DNA of 64,000 nt from Vibrio sinaloensis (GCF_023195835.1 NZ_CP096200.1:372001-436000); one strand, 5' to 3'; positions 8,429-17,529 are shown, counted from the stretch's first letter. Program-made: numbers and translations. The notes: generated from the sequence alone by a model not told the origin.

Positions 8429-9733
8429 ATGAGTCTACTTGAAAACCTTTCCGTGATTATGGCGCTGATCTTAATCAGTTGCTTTTTTTCGATGTCAGAA
8501 ATCTCTTTAGCCGCTGCGAGAAAGATTCGTTTGCGTCAACTTGCAGACGATGGCGATCACCGAGCCACTTTAGTACTTGGCCTACAAACCCACCCAGGCA
8601 ACTTCTTTACCGTGGTGCAAATCGGTCTCAACGCCGTAGCTATCATGGGCGGTATTGTCGGGGAGTCTGCATTTACCCCTTATATTGCGGCCATACTGAG
8701 CCACTGGCTACCAGCCACGTGGATTGCACAGACGAGCTTCGTGCTCTCTTTTACCTTAGTCACCAGCTTGTTTATTCTGTTTGCAGACCTGATGCCGAAA
8801 CGTATTGCGATGGCAATGCCAGAAACCGTTGCTTTAACTCTGGTTAAGCCGCTATTGGTGTGCATTTTGGTTCTCAAGCCGATCGTACTGGTCTTTAACG
8901 GCTTGGCGACACTGATTTTCCGCCTATTGCGCGTTCCAGCAGAGCGAAATGATGACATTACCAGTGATGATATCTACGCGGTGATGGATGCCGGCGCAGA
9001 AGCTGGCGTTCTCGATTCCAACGAGCAGCAAATGATGGAAAGCGTGTTTCAAATGCAATCCATCCCTGTGACTTCCGCGATGACGCCACGTGAAGACATC
9101 GCCTTTCTTTCACTTAGCGACGATGAAACCATGCTCAAACGTAAAATCGCCGACAACCCGCATCACAAGTTTCTCGTGTGCGATGGACAACTCGATGCGA
9201 TAAAAGGCTATGTCAATTCAACCGAGCTCTTGATCCGGTTAATCAATGAACAGACGCTGGATCTAAAAAGCAGCAGTGTGGTGCAAACTTGCCCGATCAT
9301 CCCGGACACTTTGAGCTTATCCGAAGCCTTGGACTACTTTAAAACCCAGCGAGTCGACTTCGCAGTGGTGATGAACGAATATGCGCTCGTGCTTGGCGTT
9401 GTCACATTTAATGATTTACAAAGCGCCGTGATGGGTAGTTGGGTGTTGGCTGAAGGTGAAGAGCAAATTGTCGCCCGTGATGAACACTCTTGGTTGGTCG
9501 ATGGCGTCACACCGATCACCGATGTGATGCGAACGCTTCAAATAGACGAGTTACCGCACTCACAAAACTACGAAACCATAGCCGGTTTTATGATGTTTAT
9601 GTTGAAAAAAATCCCGCGTCGCACTGACTCGGTCACCTTTTCTGGCTACAAATTTGAGGTGGTTGACATCGATGACTACAAGGTGGACCAATTACTGGTT
9701 ACTCGAGTAGAGCATGGAAATGACGATAAATAA
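8429..9733 (+). CDS. paeA: Polyamine exporter PaeA (YtfL), CNNM/CorC family
   Basis: Inner-membrane protein of 434 residues closely resembling E. coli YtfL, now named PaeA, which exports cadaverine and putrescine and protects stationary cells from polyamine stress. The DUF21/CNNM membrane domain occupies about residues 1-180, with the hallmark FFSMSEISLAA and PKRI motifs. A CBS pair follows (about 200-330, with MTPRED), then a CorC/HlyC C-terminal domain (YETIAGFMM, GYKFEVVDID). The ATG at 8429 gives a protein beginning directly at the first membrane segment. An in-frame TTG lies 42 nt upstream. Older annotations call this a haemolysin or transporter-associated protein. Confidence 0.88.
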   Translation: MSLLENLSVIMALILISCFFSMSEISLAAARKIRLRQLADDGDHRATLVLGLQTHPGNFFTVVQIGLNAVAIMGGIVGESAFTPYIAAILSHWLPATWIAQTSFVLSFTLVTSLFILFADLMPKRIAMAMPETVALTLVKPLLVCILVLKPIVLVFNGLATLIFRLLRVPAERNDDITSDDIYAVMDAGAEAGVLDSNEQQMMESVFQMQSIPVTSAMTPREDIAFLSLSDDETMLKRKIADNPHHKFLVCDGQLDAIKGYVNSTELLIRLINEQTLDLKSSSVVQTCPIIPDTLSLSEALDYFKTQRVDFAVVMNEYALVLGVVTFNDLQSAVMGSWVLAEGEEQIVARDEHSWLVDGVTPITDVMRTLQIDELPHSQNYETIAGFMMFMLKKIPRRTDSVTFSGYKFEVVDIDDYKVDQLLVTRVEHGNDDK

Positions 9734-9837
9734 CAAGTCATAGAACTTGACCTAAAAACAAAACCTCTCAGGTGCTTTGAATGTCGTTTTATCAATGACA
9801 TTCATCGGTTTGTCCAAACATCGAGTAGAAATCTTAT

Positions 9838-9862
9838 AAGCGAGGTCAGTAGGGCCTCGCTT
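9838..9862. terminator. Bidirectional terminator between paeA and the LysR gene
   Basis: Arms AAGCGAGG (9838-9845) and CCTCGCTT (9855-9862), followed by TTTT on the plus strand, between two convergent genes. Confidence 0.75.
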
Positions 9863-9870
9863 TTAATGAT

Positions 9871-10752
9871 TTACAGGTCTAATTTCGGTTGAATGAAGTC
9901 GATGAAGGCCGAAATTCTCATGGCAACAGTAGAGGACTTGTAGTAGACCGCATTGATTTGCTCTCGGTTGGAGGGGCTGATCTTTTCGCTTTCAAGCAAC
10001 GCAATTAATCTGCCCTCAGCTATGTCTTTCTTCACCATAAACCCGGATAAACAGGCTATCCCATTGCCCATCAGTGCGAGTTGTCGCACCGTCTCGCCAT
10101 TACTTGAGACCAGCGTTGGTGTCAGGCGTTCAAATCCCCTGAGAGGCCACTCGTTGAGTGTCTTTGGCATTGAAAATCCGATCGTATCGTGATGAGCGAG
10201 ATCACTGCTTTTATTTGGAAAGCCACGCTTTGCGAGATAGTCAGGTGAAGCCACAATGTATAGCAAGCTTCTGCCGAGCGGCCTTGCATGCAAGGTTGAA
10301 TCATTTAATGTGCCAATTCGAATTGCGATATCGGTCTTCTTCTCTAGCAAATCGACATAACCTTCATTGGAGGTTAACTCCAACTCAATATCCGGATACG
10401 CTTGATTAAACGGCTGCACGAGCGGGACGAGCTGATGAAACACAAATGGACTAGCGGCATCTACGCGCAAACGCCCTTTAGGTAGTTCGCCGCGAGAGAT
10501 AATGTCATCTTCGGCTTGCTGTAGCTGCATCAAGCCAATTCGAACCGACTCAACAAATTGTCGGCCCTCATCGGTCAGTTCGATTCGTCGCGTGGTGCGG
10601 TTTAATATCGTCACCCCAAGCTGGCTTTCCACCTTGCTCACTGCCCGTGACACTCGCGCCACCTGTAGATCTAAGTTCTCTGCCGCGGCCGTAAAACCGC
10701 CACAATCGACCACAGCCAGTAGAATTTCTAGATCATCCGATTTCGTCCGCAT
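9871..10752 (-). CDS. LysR-family transcriptional regulator
   Basis: LysR-type regulator of about 293 residues. The N-terminal winged helix-turn-helix (residues about 5-65) reads FTAAAENLDLQVARVSRAVSKVESQLG, followed by the conserved LNRTTRRIELTDEG; the rest is the periplasmic-binding-protein-like effector domain. It is divergent from an MFS exporter gene starting 189 bp away and probably controls it. The ATG at 10752 follows AGGTG with a 4-nt spacer; a GTG two codons upstream is possible. A 19-bp palindrome in the shared region fits a LysR operator. Confidence 0.9.
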   Translation of the reverse strand: MRTKSDDLEILLAVVDCGGFTAAAENLDLQVARVSRAVSKVESQLGVTILNRTTRRIELTDEGRQFVESVRIGLMQLQQAEDDIISRGELPKGRLRVDAASPFVFHQLVPLVQPFNQAYPDIELELTSNEGYVDLLEKKTDIAIRIGTLNDSTLHARPLGRSLLYIVASPDYLAKRGFPNKSSDLAHHDTIGFSMPKTLNEWPLRGFERLTPTLVSSNGETVRQLALMGNGIACLSGFMVKKDIAEGRLIALLESEKISPSNREQINAVYYKSSTVAMRISAFIDFIQPKLDL

Positions 10753-10798
10753 TTTCACCTACCGCTTACTTCACTGCCCGCCTCAATTATTGCATTTA

Positions 10799-10817
10799 TA
10801 ACAAATATCATTTGTTA
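10799..10817. promoter_or_regulatory. Palindromic LysR-type operator candidate
   Basis: Perfect inverted repeat TAACAAAT (10799-10806), ATC, ATTTGTTA (10810-10817) between the divergent LysR and MFS genes. It fits the AT-rich dyad with a T...A core bound by LysR proteins and lies 47-65 bp before the LysR start, so autoregulation plus control of the exporter is likely. Confidence 0.55.
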
Positions 10818-10940
10818 AATAACCTATTTTTTGCAACAGAATTTACACGCAAAATCCCCGCATCAACTCACAGCGGCGCGACTATTTAACCAACACATTC
10901 GCCGCTGTGGACTAGAACCTAACAAAAGAGAGTACATGAT

Positions 10941-12143
10941 ATGCCACTAGCACTTCTCGCATTGACGCTCAGCGCCTTTGCTATTGGAACCACAGAGTTT
11001 GTGATCGTGGGATTGATCCCGACCATGGCTTCGGACCTAAACGTCTCACTACCATCAGCTGGATTATTGGTGAGCCTGTACGCCCTTGGTGTTGCCGTCG
11101 GCGCACCTGTGTTAACCGCACTAACAGGAAAATGGAACCGTAAACACGTTCTCATTACGGTTATGTCGCTATTTGTGGTAGGTAACTTACTGGCATGGCA
11201 AGCACCAGGTTACAACACCCTTGTTGTTGCTCGAATTCTGACTGGTTTGGCCCATGGTGTGTTTTTCTCTATCGGCTCGACCATTGCCACTGGCCTGGTT
11301 ACCAAAGAGAAAGCCGCAAGCGCAATTGCGATTATGTTCACTGGATTAACCGTGGCACTCGTCACCGGCGTGCCGCTTGGCACTTATATCGGCCAAACCT
11401 TTGGCTGGCAATCAACGTTTCTCGTTGTTGCTTTGTTGGGGCTCATTGCGTTGATTGGCAGCGCCTTCTTAGTGCCAAGCAACCTAAAACAACCCGCCGC
11501 GGCTAAGCTTTCATCGCAGCTAAAAGTGCTCACTCAACCTAGATTACTGTTAGTTTATGCAATCACTGCGCTCGGCTACGGCGGTACCTTTACTGCGTTC
11601 ACTTTCCTCGCACCCATTTTGCAACAAGAGACTGGATTTAACGCCAATGCTATCAGCCTAATCATGCTGGTATATGGTGTCTCTGTAGCCATTGGTAATA
11701 TTTGGGGCGGAAAGATGGCTGATACGATGGGGCCGATAAAAGCGCTAACGATTATTTTTGCCGGACTTGCTACCATTTTGGTTGTGTTTAACTTTACAGC
11801 GGTTAACCCCATCGCAGCGGTGTTGACCATCTTGGTTTGGGGCGCTTTTGCATTCGGCAACGTGCCTGGATTGCAAGTCTACGTGGTCAATCTCGCTGAA
11901 AAGTTCACCCCCGATGCGGTAGACGTCGCCTCTGGTCTAAATATTGCGGCGTTTAACGTGGGTATTGCTCTCGGATCTTGGGGCGGCGGTATGATTGTGT
12001 CGCAAATGGGCTTGATGCATACCCCATGGATAGGCGCCTTGATCGTAATTGTGGCGCTTGTACTGACAAGAATAAGTGGACGCCTTGATACACGTAGCGA
12101 AAAGCAATGTATCGACCTTAATACTCACCAATATCAATCATAA
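10941..12143 (+). CDS. MFS exporter of the AraJ/YdhP (DHA1) type
   Basis: Twelve-helix major facilitator of 400 residues resembling E. coli YdhP and AraJ. The N-terminus begins directly with helix 1 (LTLSAFAIGTTEFVIVGL) and GTTEF is a hallmark of this subgroup. The loop 2-3 motif is degenerate (ALTGKWNRKHVL), and helix 5 carries the antiporter motif region (GVPLGTYIG). It probably exports drugs, sugars or metabolites using the proton gradient; the substrate is unknown. It is divergent from the LysR gene and followed by a stable hairpin. Confidence 0.88.
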   Translation: MPLALLALTLSAFAIGTTEFVIVGLIPTMASDLNVSLPSAGLLVSLYALGVAVGAPVLTALTGKWNRKHVLITVMSLFVVGNLLAWQAPGYNTLVVARILTGLAHGVFFSIGSTIATGLVTKEKAASAIAIMFTGLTVALVTGVPLGTYIGQTFGWQSTFLVVALLGLIALIGSAFLVPSNLKQPAAAKLSSQLKVLTQPRLLLVYAITALGYGGTFTAFTFLAPILQQETGFNANAISLIMLVYGVSVAIGNIWGGKMADTMGPIKALTIIFAGLATILVVFNFTAVNPIAAVLTILVWGAFAFGNVPGLQVYVVNLAEKFTPDAVDVASGLNIAAFNVGIALGSWGGGMIVSQMGLMHTPWIGALIVIVALVLTRISGRLDTRSEKQCIDLNTHQYQS

Positions 12144-12149
12144 TCACTG

Positions 12150-12177
12150 AGGTGCTCGATACCGCTATCGAGCACCT
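12150..12177 (+). terminator. Stem-loop after the MFS gene
   Basis: Arms AGGTGCTCGATA (12150-12161) and TATCGAGCACCT (12166-12177) with a 4-nt loop, 7 nt after the stop. A T-run is lacking, so termination may be factor-assisted. Confidence 0.55.
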
Positions 12178-12255
12178 AAAACCTATCTGATCATTGATAA
12201 GCGCTTATCCTCTGTTCTATTGTAGATTCGCAAGGCAAAAAACTTTTTTCGTTGA

Positions 12256-12282
12256 TGTCGAAAATGGCAAAGCAAAAACGTC
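12256..12282 (+). promoter_or_regulatory. ECF42-type promoter before the DGPF/sigma pair
   Basis: TGTCGA (12256-12261) and CGTC (12279-12282) separated by 17 bp, about 38 bp before the DGPF start. Group ECF42 sigma factors are known to use TGTCGA at -35 and a CG[AT]C-like -10 element upstream of their DGPF partner gene, so this is a likely autoregulated promoter. Confidence 0.6.
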
Positions 12283-12319
12283 CTTGACTATGAAACCACA
12301 AAACAGAAGGAAACTGACC

Positions 12320-12679
12320 ATGAAATACATGCTTTTGCTTTACGCTGCACCGGATCAAGAGCCAGCATTTGGTACCCCCGAATTCGACCAGATGATGAAG
12401 GATTTTGCCGCGACCACAGAGACTTTCGAAAAAGATGGCGTACTGGTTGGCGGTGAAGGGTTGCAGACCATTGAAACGGCCACTTCGCTTCGGGTTAGAT
12501 CCGGGAAGGTGGAAACGATGGACGGCCCCTTTGCGGAAACTCGTGAACACTTGGGCGGATACTACATCGTTGATGTTCCCGATTTGGATGCTGCATTGCG
12601 TTGCGCAGAAATCATTCCAATAGCTAAGTTTGGTACCATTGAAGTTCGTCCATTGTTGGATTACGACCAAGCAGGTTAA
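12320..12679 (+). CDS. DGPF (YCII-related) domain protein, ECF42 partner
   Basis: Small cytoplasmic protein of 119 residues with the YCII/DGPF ferredoxin-like fold. The eponymous motif is visible as MDGPFAET, followed by LGGYYIVDV, and the N-terminus is the standard MKYMLLLY. DGPF proteins are regularly encoded next to ECF41/ECF42-type sigma factors; their biochemical role is not established. The ATG at 12320 matches the family N-terminus; longer in-frame extensions upstream are unlike the family. It is 3 nt upstream of the sigma factor gene, in the same operon. Confidence 0.92.
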   Translation: MKYMLLLYAAPDQEPAFGTPEFDQMMKDFAATTETFEKDGVLVGGEGLQTIETATSLRVRSGKVETMDGPFAETREHLGGYYIVDVPDLDAALRCAEIIPIAKFGTIEVRPLLDYDQAG

Positions 12680-12682
12680 CCG

Positions 12683-13909
12683 ATGAATAACGCCTCTTCA
12701 AAAGCCATCGCTGTCAGTCATGCGATTAATGATGTGTTAAACAAAGACAGAGGGCGGCTTTTGGCTGGGCTTATTTCTCGACTTGACGACTTTCAATTGG
12801 CCGAGGATGCATTGCAGGAGGCCTCGATCGCAGCGTTTAAGCACTGGACGCGATCCGGCCTACCTCACAATCCCACTGCTTGGCTGTTGAGAGTCGGTCT
12901 AAACAAGGGCATCGACCATTTTCGCACAGCAAAACGAGAGCAACGTAAAGCCGAGGAACTGGTCGATTTTCTCGCCTTTGATGAGTCATATCACCAAGAC
13001 GACACCATTCCAGATGAACGTTTACGCCTTATCTTTAGCTGTTGTCACCCTGCCTTGGAAGAAAAGTCGCGTATCGCCTTAACCCTTCGCACCGTCTGCA
13101 ATTTAACCACCAAGGAAATTGCCGCCGCCTTCTTGGATAACGAACAAACAATGGGACAACGATTGTATCGCGCCAGAGTAAAGCTAAAAGCGAAAGGGGT
13201 GAGTTTCTCTGTACCCAATGAAGAGAGGTGGCATGACAGACTGGACACCGTATTAACCACGATTTATTTGATATTTACCACAGGTTACCTGATGGAAACG
13301 GACTGCCCGCGTTCGTTATGCCAAGAGGGCATCTTTTTGGCCAGACTGCTCAATCAGCTTCGCCCGAATGATCCTGAAATCGAAGCGGCACTGGCTTTGA
13401 TGCTACTGACCAATGCCAGAAGCTCTGCTCGCATCAGTGCCGATGGCGCTATGGTACCAATCGAAGCACAAAACACGACACTTTGGGATCAAACAACAAT
13501 CGATGAAGCTCACGACTTGCTTGCTAATGCCATAGAGAAAAGACAACCCGGCCCATTCCAGATCAAAGCTGCGATTGCGGATTGTCATATGCAAAAGCCC
13601 AGCCCGGATTGGCATCAGATGTGTTTGCTCTATCAATCTCTGTGGCAGTTCGAACCAACTCCAGTTGTCGCTTTAAACTGGGCGGCAGTCGTTGCAGAGG
13701 CTGGTCACCCAGATCTTGCTCTCAACAAGTTGGACGAGCTAAAGCCCGAGCTGGAAGATTATCAACCTTGGTACGCAGCGCGAGCGCATGTTCTGAGGAA
13801 ATTAGGACAGAATTCTCAAGCCATCACGTTTTATAAACTGGCGATTGAGAAGGCACAAAGTGAGGCGACACGAAAATTTCTACAGCTCACCCTGCGTGAA
13901 CTGACTTAA
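12683..13909 (+). CDS. ECF42-group RNA polymerase sigma factor with C-terminal extension
   Basis: Extracytoplasmic-function sigma factor of 408 residues, about twice normal ECF length. Region 2 lies near residues 20-90 (ISRLDDFQLAEDALQEA, the -10 binding part) and region 4 near 125-180 (CNLTTKEIAAAFLDNEQTMGQRLYRA, binding -35). After it comes a 220-residue helical extension with TPR-like helices (ALNWAAVVAEAGHPDLALNKL), the hallmark of ECF42. No anti-sigma factor gene is adjacent; in this group the extension itself controls activity. It lies 3 nt after the DGPF gene. Confidence 0.92.
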   Translation: MNNASSKAIAVSHAINDVLNKDRGRLLAGLISRLDDFQLAEDALQEASIAAFKHWTRSGLPHNPTAWLLRVGLNKGIDHFRTAKREQRKAEELVDFLAFDESYHQDDTIPDERLRLIFSCCHPALEEKSRIALTLRTVCNLTTKEIAAAFLDNEQTMGQRLYRARVKLKAKGVSFSVPNEERWHDRLDTVLTTIYLIFTTGYLMETDCPRSLCQEGIFLARLLNQLRPNDPEIEAALALMLLTNARSSARISADGAMVPIEAQNTTLWDQTTIDEAHDLLANAIEKRQPGPFQIKAAIADCHMQKPSPDWHQMCLLYQSLWQFEPTPVVALNWAAVVAEAGHPDLALNKLDELKPELEDYQPWYAARAHVLRKLGQNSQAITFYKLAIEKAQSEATRKFLQLTLRELT

Positions 13910-13977
13910 TAGTTCAGTCGTGGTTGGAATGAAACTGACCGAACACAAATTGGGAGAGTTTCTGCTCTCATAGCAGA

Positions 13978-14745
13978 CTAGTCATCTCTTTCCGCTTGCT
14001 GTTTTAGCAGTGCTTTCATCTCCCGAAGCTCTGCTTTGAGAGTATCCACCTCTTCTAGAATCTGAACTTCCATCTTTCGCTCGTCAGAAGCGTCCATAAT
14101 CCATGAGGCTAAAACCGCGGTAAAACTACCAAACATACCAACACCGGTTGTAATTAATATTATGGCAACGATGCGACCTTCCAATGTGACCGGGAAAAAG
14201 TCACCGTAGCCAACCGTAGTGATAGTGACGAACGTCCACCAAAACGCATCACCGGCGGTATGGATGTTGGCCCCCGGCATATCCTTCTCGAGATAAAGGA
14301 TGTAAATCGAACCAAACAGCATCATCATTAGCGAAGTCACCACCATGAAATGCAGTGACGTCGAAGCCTTGTTTTCATTGATTGCATGAGAAATCATAGA
14401 GATAGACTTGATCGCACGCACCAAACGAAAAACGCGAATTAAACGTGCAAACTGATTCATCTCCATCAATGGAATGCAAGAAATCAGATCAAGCCAACCC
14501 CACTTCATATACTCAAGCTTGGACGGCGCCGCTCGGTACTGCTGAACAAAATCAATAAAGAAAATCGCACAAATAAATGTATCAACATAGATAAGAATTT
14601 GCAGGACGTCAGGTGGCAGGTTAAAGACAAGTTCAATTGCAAGGGAAGCAACAACAAATACAGATAGAACCAATACTGCTAGTTGAAAGCTGGTAATGTG
14701 TTCCGGTACTTTGGGGCGATACATAGTAGCAATCCATTGAAACAT
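13978..14745 (-). CDS. Voltage-gated potassium channel (Kv-like, six helices)
   Basis: Ion channel subunit of 255 residues. The selectivity filter TVGYGD is intact after the pore helix FWWTFVTIT. An S4-like helix with regularly spaced Arg (RLIRVFRLVRAIKSI) indicates voltage sensing. A short acidic coiled coil (VQILEEVDTLKAELREMKALL) ends the protein and may drive tetramer assembly. Such channels set membrane potential and potassium content. The gene follows ltrA-like by 30 nt on the same strand, so both are probably one transcription unit. Confidence 0.92.
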   Translation of the reverse strand: MFQWIATMYRPKVPEHITSFQLAVLVLSVFVVASLAIELVFNLPPDVLQILIYVDTFICAIFFIDFVQQYRAAPSKLEYMKWGWLDLISCIPLMEMNQFARLIRVFRLVRAIKSISMISHAINENKASTSLHFMVVTSLMMMLFGSIYILYLEKDMPGANIHTAGDAFWWTFVTITTVGYGDFFPVTLEGRIVAIILITTGVGMFGSFTAVLASWIMDASDERKMEVQILEEVDTLKAELREMKALLKQQAERDD

Positions 14746-14775
14746 TTAGCCGAACTACCTTGAAGACGAAAACGC

Positions 14776-15987
14776 TCAATCGAGTGCTTGGTTCGCCTCT
14801 CGAGTCAGAGTCTTAAATGCGGTTCTCACCGGGATCAGGATCTGAGAGAACAAGGCCGCTCCCCATAGAAGGTTAGCCACGATTGAAGGAACAAATGGCA
14901 CGATAACCAAGGTCACGAAGCAAAGCGTGATGCCAAAGTAGCGAACGTTCGCAGTAGCAAATCGGTGGGCGGTACGAAGCTCGATAACATTTTGAATCTT
15001 AAGTAAGCAATACAGGTAAGTTGCTAAGCCCAAACAGCCTATCAATGCATATTTGAACGGGTATTGATCCATAAAACCTATTTTGACCTCTGCTGACAAT
15101 GCGACGCCTATCGTGACCGCAGACAGCATCAAAAGCAGATGAGAGACCGTCCACTTAATGAATGTGTTAGGCGCGTTGTCGCGCGGCTTACCATTGCCTA
15201 CAAAGTCAAAATATATCCAGCACAATACGAAAATTGATAGGCCGCCAAACGCGTAGTTAACAAATACGTCGCCAACCACATCATCAATGCCTTTTTCCGC
15301 AAGGGTGATAACAAGCTTAAAGAAGCCTTCACCTGCAACAATCAATAAAAGCAGTGCAAAGCGCTCAGCCATATGTCCAAAGCGTGGTAAGAAGCGCTTA
15401 TTGTTCAGTGCACCCAATCTCGGAGCGACATACAACGCGGCTAAAACCAGCATGCCTACTGCAAAGGCCATATAACTGTATGGCGCAGACAGGAACGCGC
15501 TGATTAAAAAGATGACTGAAGCAATAGCAAAGCTTCTAGACATATGACTTGGTAGGCATCTTTCACTTTCTTCTACCGTTTTGGCCCTAAAATAGAGCAG
15601 CGAGATTATCGCTCGATTGAGCGCATAACCTAGCGCAAAGTACATCCACCCTGCGCCACCAATATGCACGATAGCGGATGACATAATCATAATGGTGACA
15701 ATCTGCGCAGCCATAATGTAACGGTGTTGTACATCAGTGCTGACATAAATCGAGTTAAAAAGGCTGATGTCAAACCATGCAAACCAAATCACGATAAATA
15801 ACATCGCAAATACGGCGAATCCACTAAAGCCAAGGTGATGACTTAAGTAATTTCCCAGCACGAAAATCGATACCACATGAGCCAAATCGTAAAAAAGCTC
15901 AATCCAGTGCACATGATCACTGCTGCTCTCCGCATCCAGATGATGCTTGGGTTTGCGCCATAATGGATGTTTCTTGGCTAAATCCAT
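14776..15987 (-). CDS. LtrA-family membrane protein (low temperature requirement A)
   Basis: Polytopic membrane protein of 403 residues with about ten to twelve helices. The N-terminal HWIELFYDLAHV is the LtrA family signature. The molecular function of LtrA proteins is unknown; the name comes from a Listeria mutant unable to grow in the cold. AGGA lies 9 nt before the ATG. It heads a two-gene unit with the potassium channel and is divergent from the mdaB gene; two copies of the 18-bp HxlR-type motif lie between them. Confidence 0.9.
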   Translation of the reverse strand: MDLAKKHPLWRKPKHHLDAESSSDHVHWIELFYDLAHVVSIFVLGNYLSHHLGFSGFAVFAMLFIVIWFAWFDISLFNSIYVSTDVQHRYIMAAQIVTIMIMSSAIVHIGGAGWMYFALGYALNRAIISLLYFRAKTVEESERCLPSHMSRSFAIASVIFLISAFLSAPYSYMAFAVGMLVLAALYVAPRLGALNNKRFLPRFGHMAERFALLLLIVAGEGFFKLVITLAEKGIDDVVGDVFVNYAFGGLSIFVLCWIYFDFVGNGKPRDNAPNTFIKWTVSHLLLMLSAVTIGVALSAEVKIGFMDQYPFKYALIGCLGLATYLYCLLKIQNVIELRTAHRFATANVRYFGITLCFVTLVIVPFVPSIVANLLWGAALFSQILIPVRTAFKTLTREANQALD

Positions 15988-16066
15988 AAAGTTACGTCCT
16001 TTACAAAATCACTGCGCTAAGCCGCATGTTCTGTTCAGTATGGTAACCCCACCAATATTTTCAATT

Positions 16067-16084
16067 AGTATACTTTTGGTAACC
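16067..16084 (-). promoter_or_regulatory. HxlR-type operator candidate, copy 1 (before ltrA-like)
   Basis: Minus-strand GGTTACCAAAAGTATACT, 80-97 bp upstream of the LtrA-family start. It matches three further copies at 15 or more of 18 positions (pattern GGTTAC[CT]AAAAG[CT][AT][AT]AC[CT]). Confidence 0.6.
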
Positions 16085-16179
16085 TTTCATCACCTACCCA
16101 TTCATATTCCCACTCCAATCTAAAAAATTAAAACTCGATTAAACAAACACTTAAGAACATTTCAACCGTTCTTCATGGT

Positions 16180-16197
16180 GGTTACTAAAAGTTAACT
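16180..16197 (+). promoter_or_regulatory. HxlR-type operator candidate, copy 2 (before mdaB)
   Basis: GGTTACTAAAAGTTAACT, 95-112 bp upstream of mdaB. The dyad GTTACT/AGTTAAC fits a homodimeric winged-helix regulator. The remaining part of this roughly 300-bp intergenic stretch (15988-16291) is AT-rich with no further gene visible. Confidence 0.6.
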
Positions 16198-16291
16198 AAT
16201 TGCACTCGAAATGTAGGTAACCATAATAAACCGCAACACAGCGAAATCACTATTCGCTCGGTAAACATCCAAATATTGAAGGGTTAATATC

Positions 16292-16876
16292 ATGAGTAAC
16301 GTTCTAATCATTAACGCACACGAACCATCTCCATTTTCTGAAGGCAAACTCAATGCGGCTTTAGTTGAAAAAGCTCGCACCCAGTTAGAATCAAAGGGCC
16401 ACGAAGTTCGCGTAGTGACAATGCAAGATGACATCGTCGTTGACGAGCAACTGGCGAACTTTGAATGGGCAGATCGAGTTATCCTACAGTCACCTGTCAA
16501 CTGGATGACCATCCCATGGTCTTTCAAGAAATACATGGATGAAGTATTCACAGCGGGGATGGGTGGTGCGCTCTGTGCCTTTGATGGCAGAACGCCAGAA
16601 GAACCAAAGAAAAATTATGGGACAGGCGGCACTCGTACCAATACCAAATACATGCTTTCTTTCACATTCAATGCGCCAGAAGAGTCATTTAATGATGATA
16701 GCGAATACTTATTCCAAGGTCGCGGTGTGGATGATTTGATGTTCCACATGCACGCAAACTTCCGCTTCTTTGGCATGACTGCACTGCCAACATTTGCTTG
16801 CTATGACGTAATGAAAAACGCAGACATTGAGAACGACTTTGCTCGCTTTGAAGCGCACCTAGGCGAACACTTCTAA
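16292..16876 (+). CDS. mdaB: NAD(P)H:quinone oxidoreductase MdaB
   Basis: Flavodoxin-fold FAD enzyme of 194 residues that reduces quinones by two electrons, avoiding semiquinone radicals. The N-terminus [18 protein letters not shown] is the flavin phosphate-binding loop, and the MdaB hallmark [17 protein letters not shown] is present, as are GRGVDDL and LPTFACYDV. Its length agrees with E. coli MdaB (193). It lies 10 nt upstream of a carboxymuconolactone-decarboxylase-like gene with a very strong ribosome site, so both are co-transcribed. Confidence 0.9.
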   Translation: MSNVLIINAHEPSPFSEGKLNAALVEKARTQLESKGHEVRVVTMQDDIVVDEQLANFEWADRVILQSPVNWMTIPWSFKKYMDEVFTAGMGGALCAFDGRTPEEPKKNYGTGGTRTNTKYMLSFTFNAPEESFNDDSEYLFQGRGVDDLMFHMHANFRFFGMTALPTFACYDVMKNADIENDFARFEAHLGEHF

Positions 16877-16886
16877 GGAGGTAGTC

Positions 16887-17453
16887 ATGAGCACTGAATT
16901 TACTTACTACAATGCAGAAACGGCCCCTGATGAGTCTAAAGAACTGGTCGCTCAGTCAATAAAAGGCTTCGGTATGTTACCAAACCTGCACGCCGTTCTC
17001 GCCGAAGCGCCGGCAACCTACGAAGCATACAACACAGCTTTCGACCTGTTTATGAAGAACACAACGTTCAGTCCATTGGAGCAACAAGTGGTGTTTATGA
17101 CTGCAAACTTTGAAAATAACTGTCACTACTGTGTTCCTGGTCATACATGGATGATGAAGGCCGGCAAAATGCCAGATGACGTGATTGAAGCATTGCGTGA
17201 AGGCACCGCCATTCCTGATCCGAAGCTACAAGTACTGCATGATTTTACCAAGGCACTGCTTGATAACCGTGGTCATATCGGTGATGAAAAACTGCAAGCA
17301 TTCTTCGACGCTGGATTTACTAAACGTCAAGCGCTGGAAGTGCTGACTGGCTTATCTGCTAAGCTTATCTCAAACTTCACTAACGCATTGGCACACACTC
17401 AGCCGGATGCGCCATTCCAGAAGTTTGCTTGGACGCATCCTAGCGAACGTTAA
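16887..17453 (+). CDS. Carboxymuconolactone decarboxylase/AhpD-like protein
   Basis: AhpD-fold protein of 188 residues. The redox pair and proximal His appear as NCHYCVPGHTW, matching the ExxCxYCxxxH core of alkylhydroperoxidase D-type proteins. A role in thiol-based peroxide or quinone detoxification is likely; decarboxylase activity is doubtful despite the family name. TAAGGAGG sits 6 nt before the ATG. It is translated from the mdaB transcript and followed 76 nt later by a DsbA/FrnE-type gene. Confidence 0.88.
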   Translation: MSTEFTYYNAETAPDESKELVAQSIKGFGMLPNLHAVLAEAPATYEAYNTAFDLFMKNTTFSPLEQQVVFMTANFENNCHYCVPGHTWMMKAGKMPDDVIEALREGTAIPDPKLQVLHDFTKALLDNRGHIGDEKLQAFFDAGFTKRQALEVLTGLSAKLISNFTNALAHTQPDAPFQKFAWTHPSER

Positions 17454-17529
17454 ACTCAGTCAAAGATAGCAAACGCAAATCGAAGCACTGTTTGCCGCGT
17501 TAGCACAGTGCTTTGAGTAGGTAACTTAT

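Noticed and set aside
16036..16049. CAGTATGGTAACC as another HxlR site
   Set aside because: Has the outer arms but lacks the middle ACTTTT element, so the spacing is wrong by six bases.
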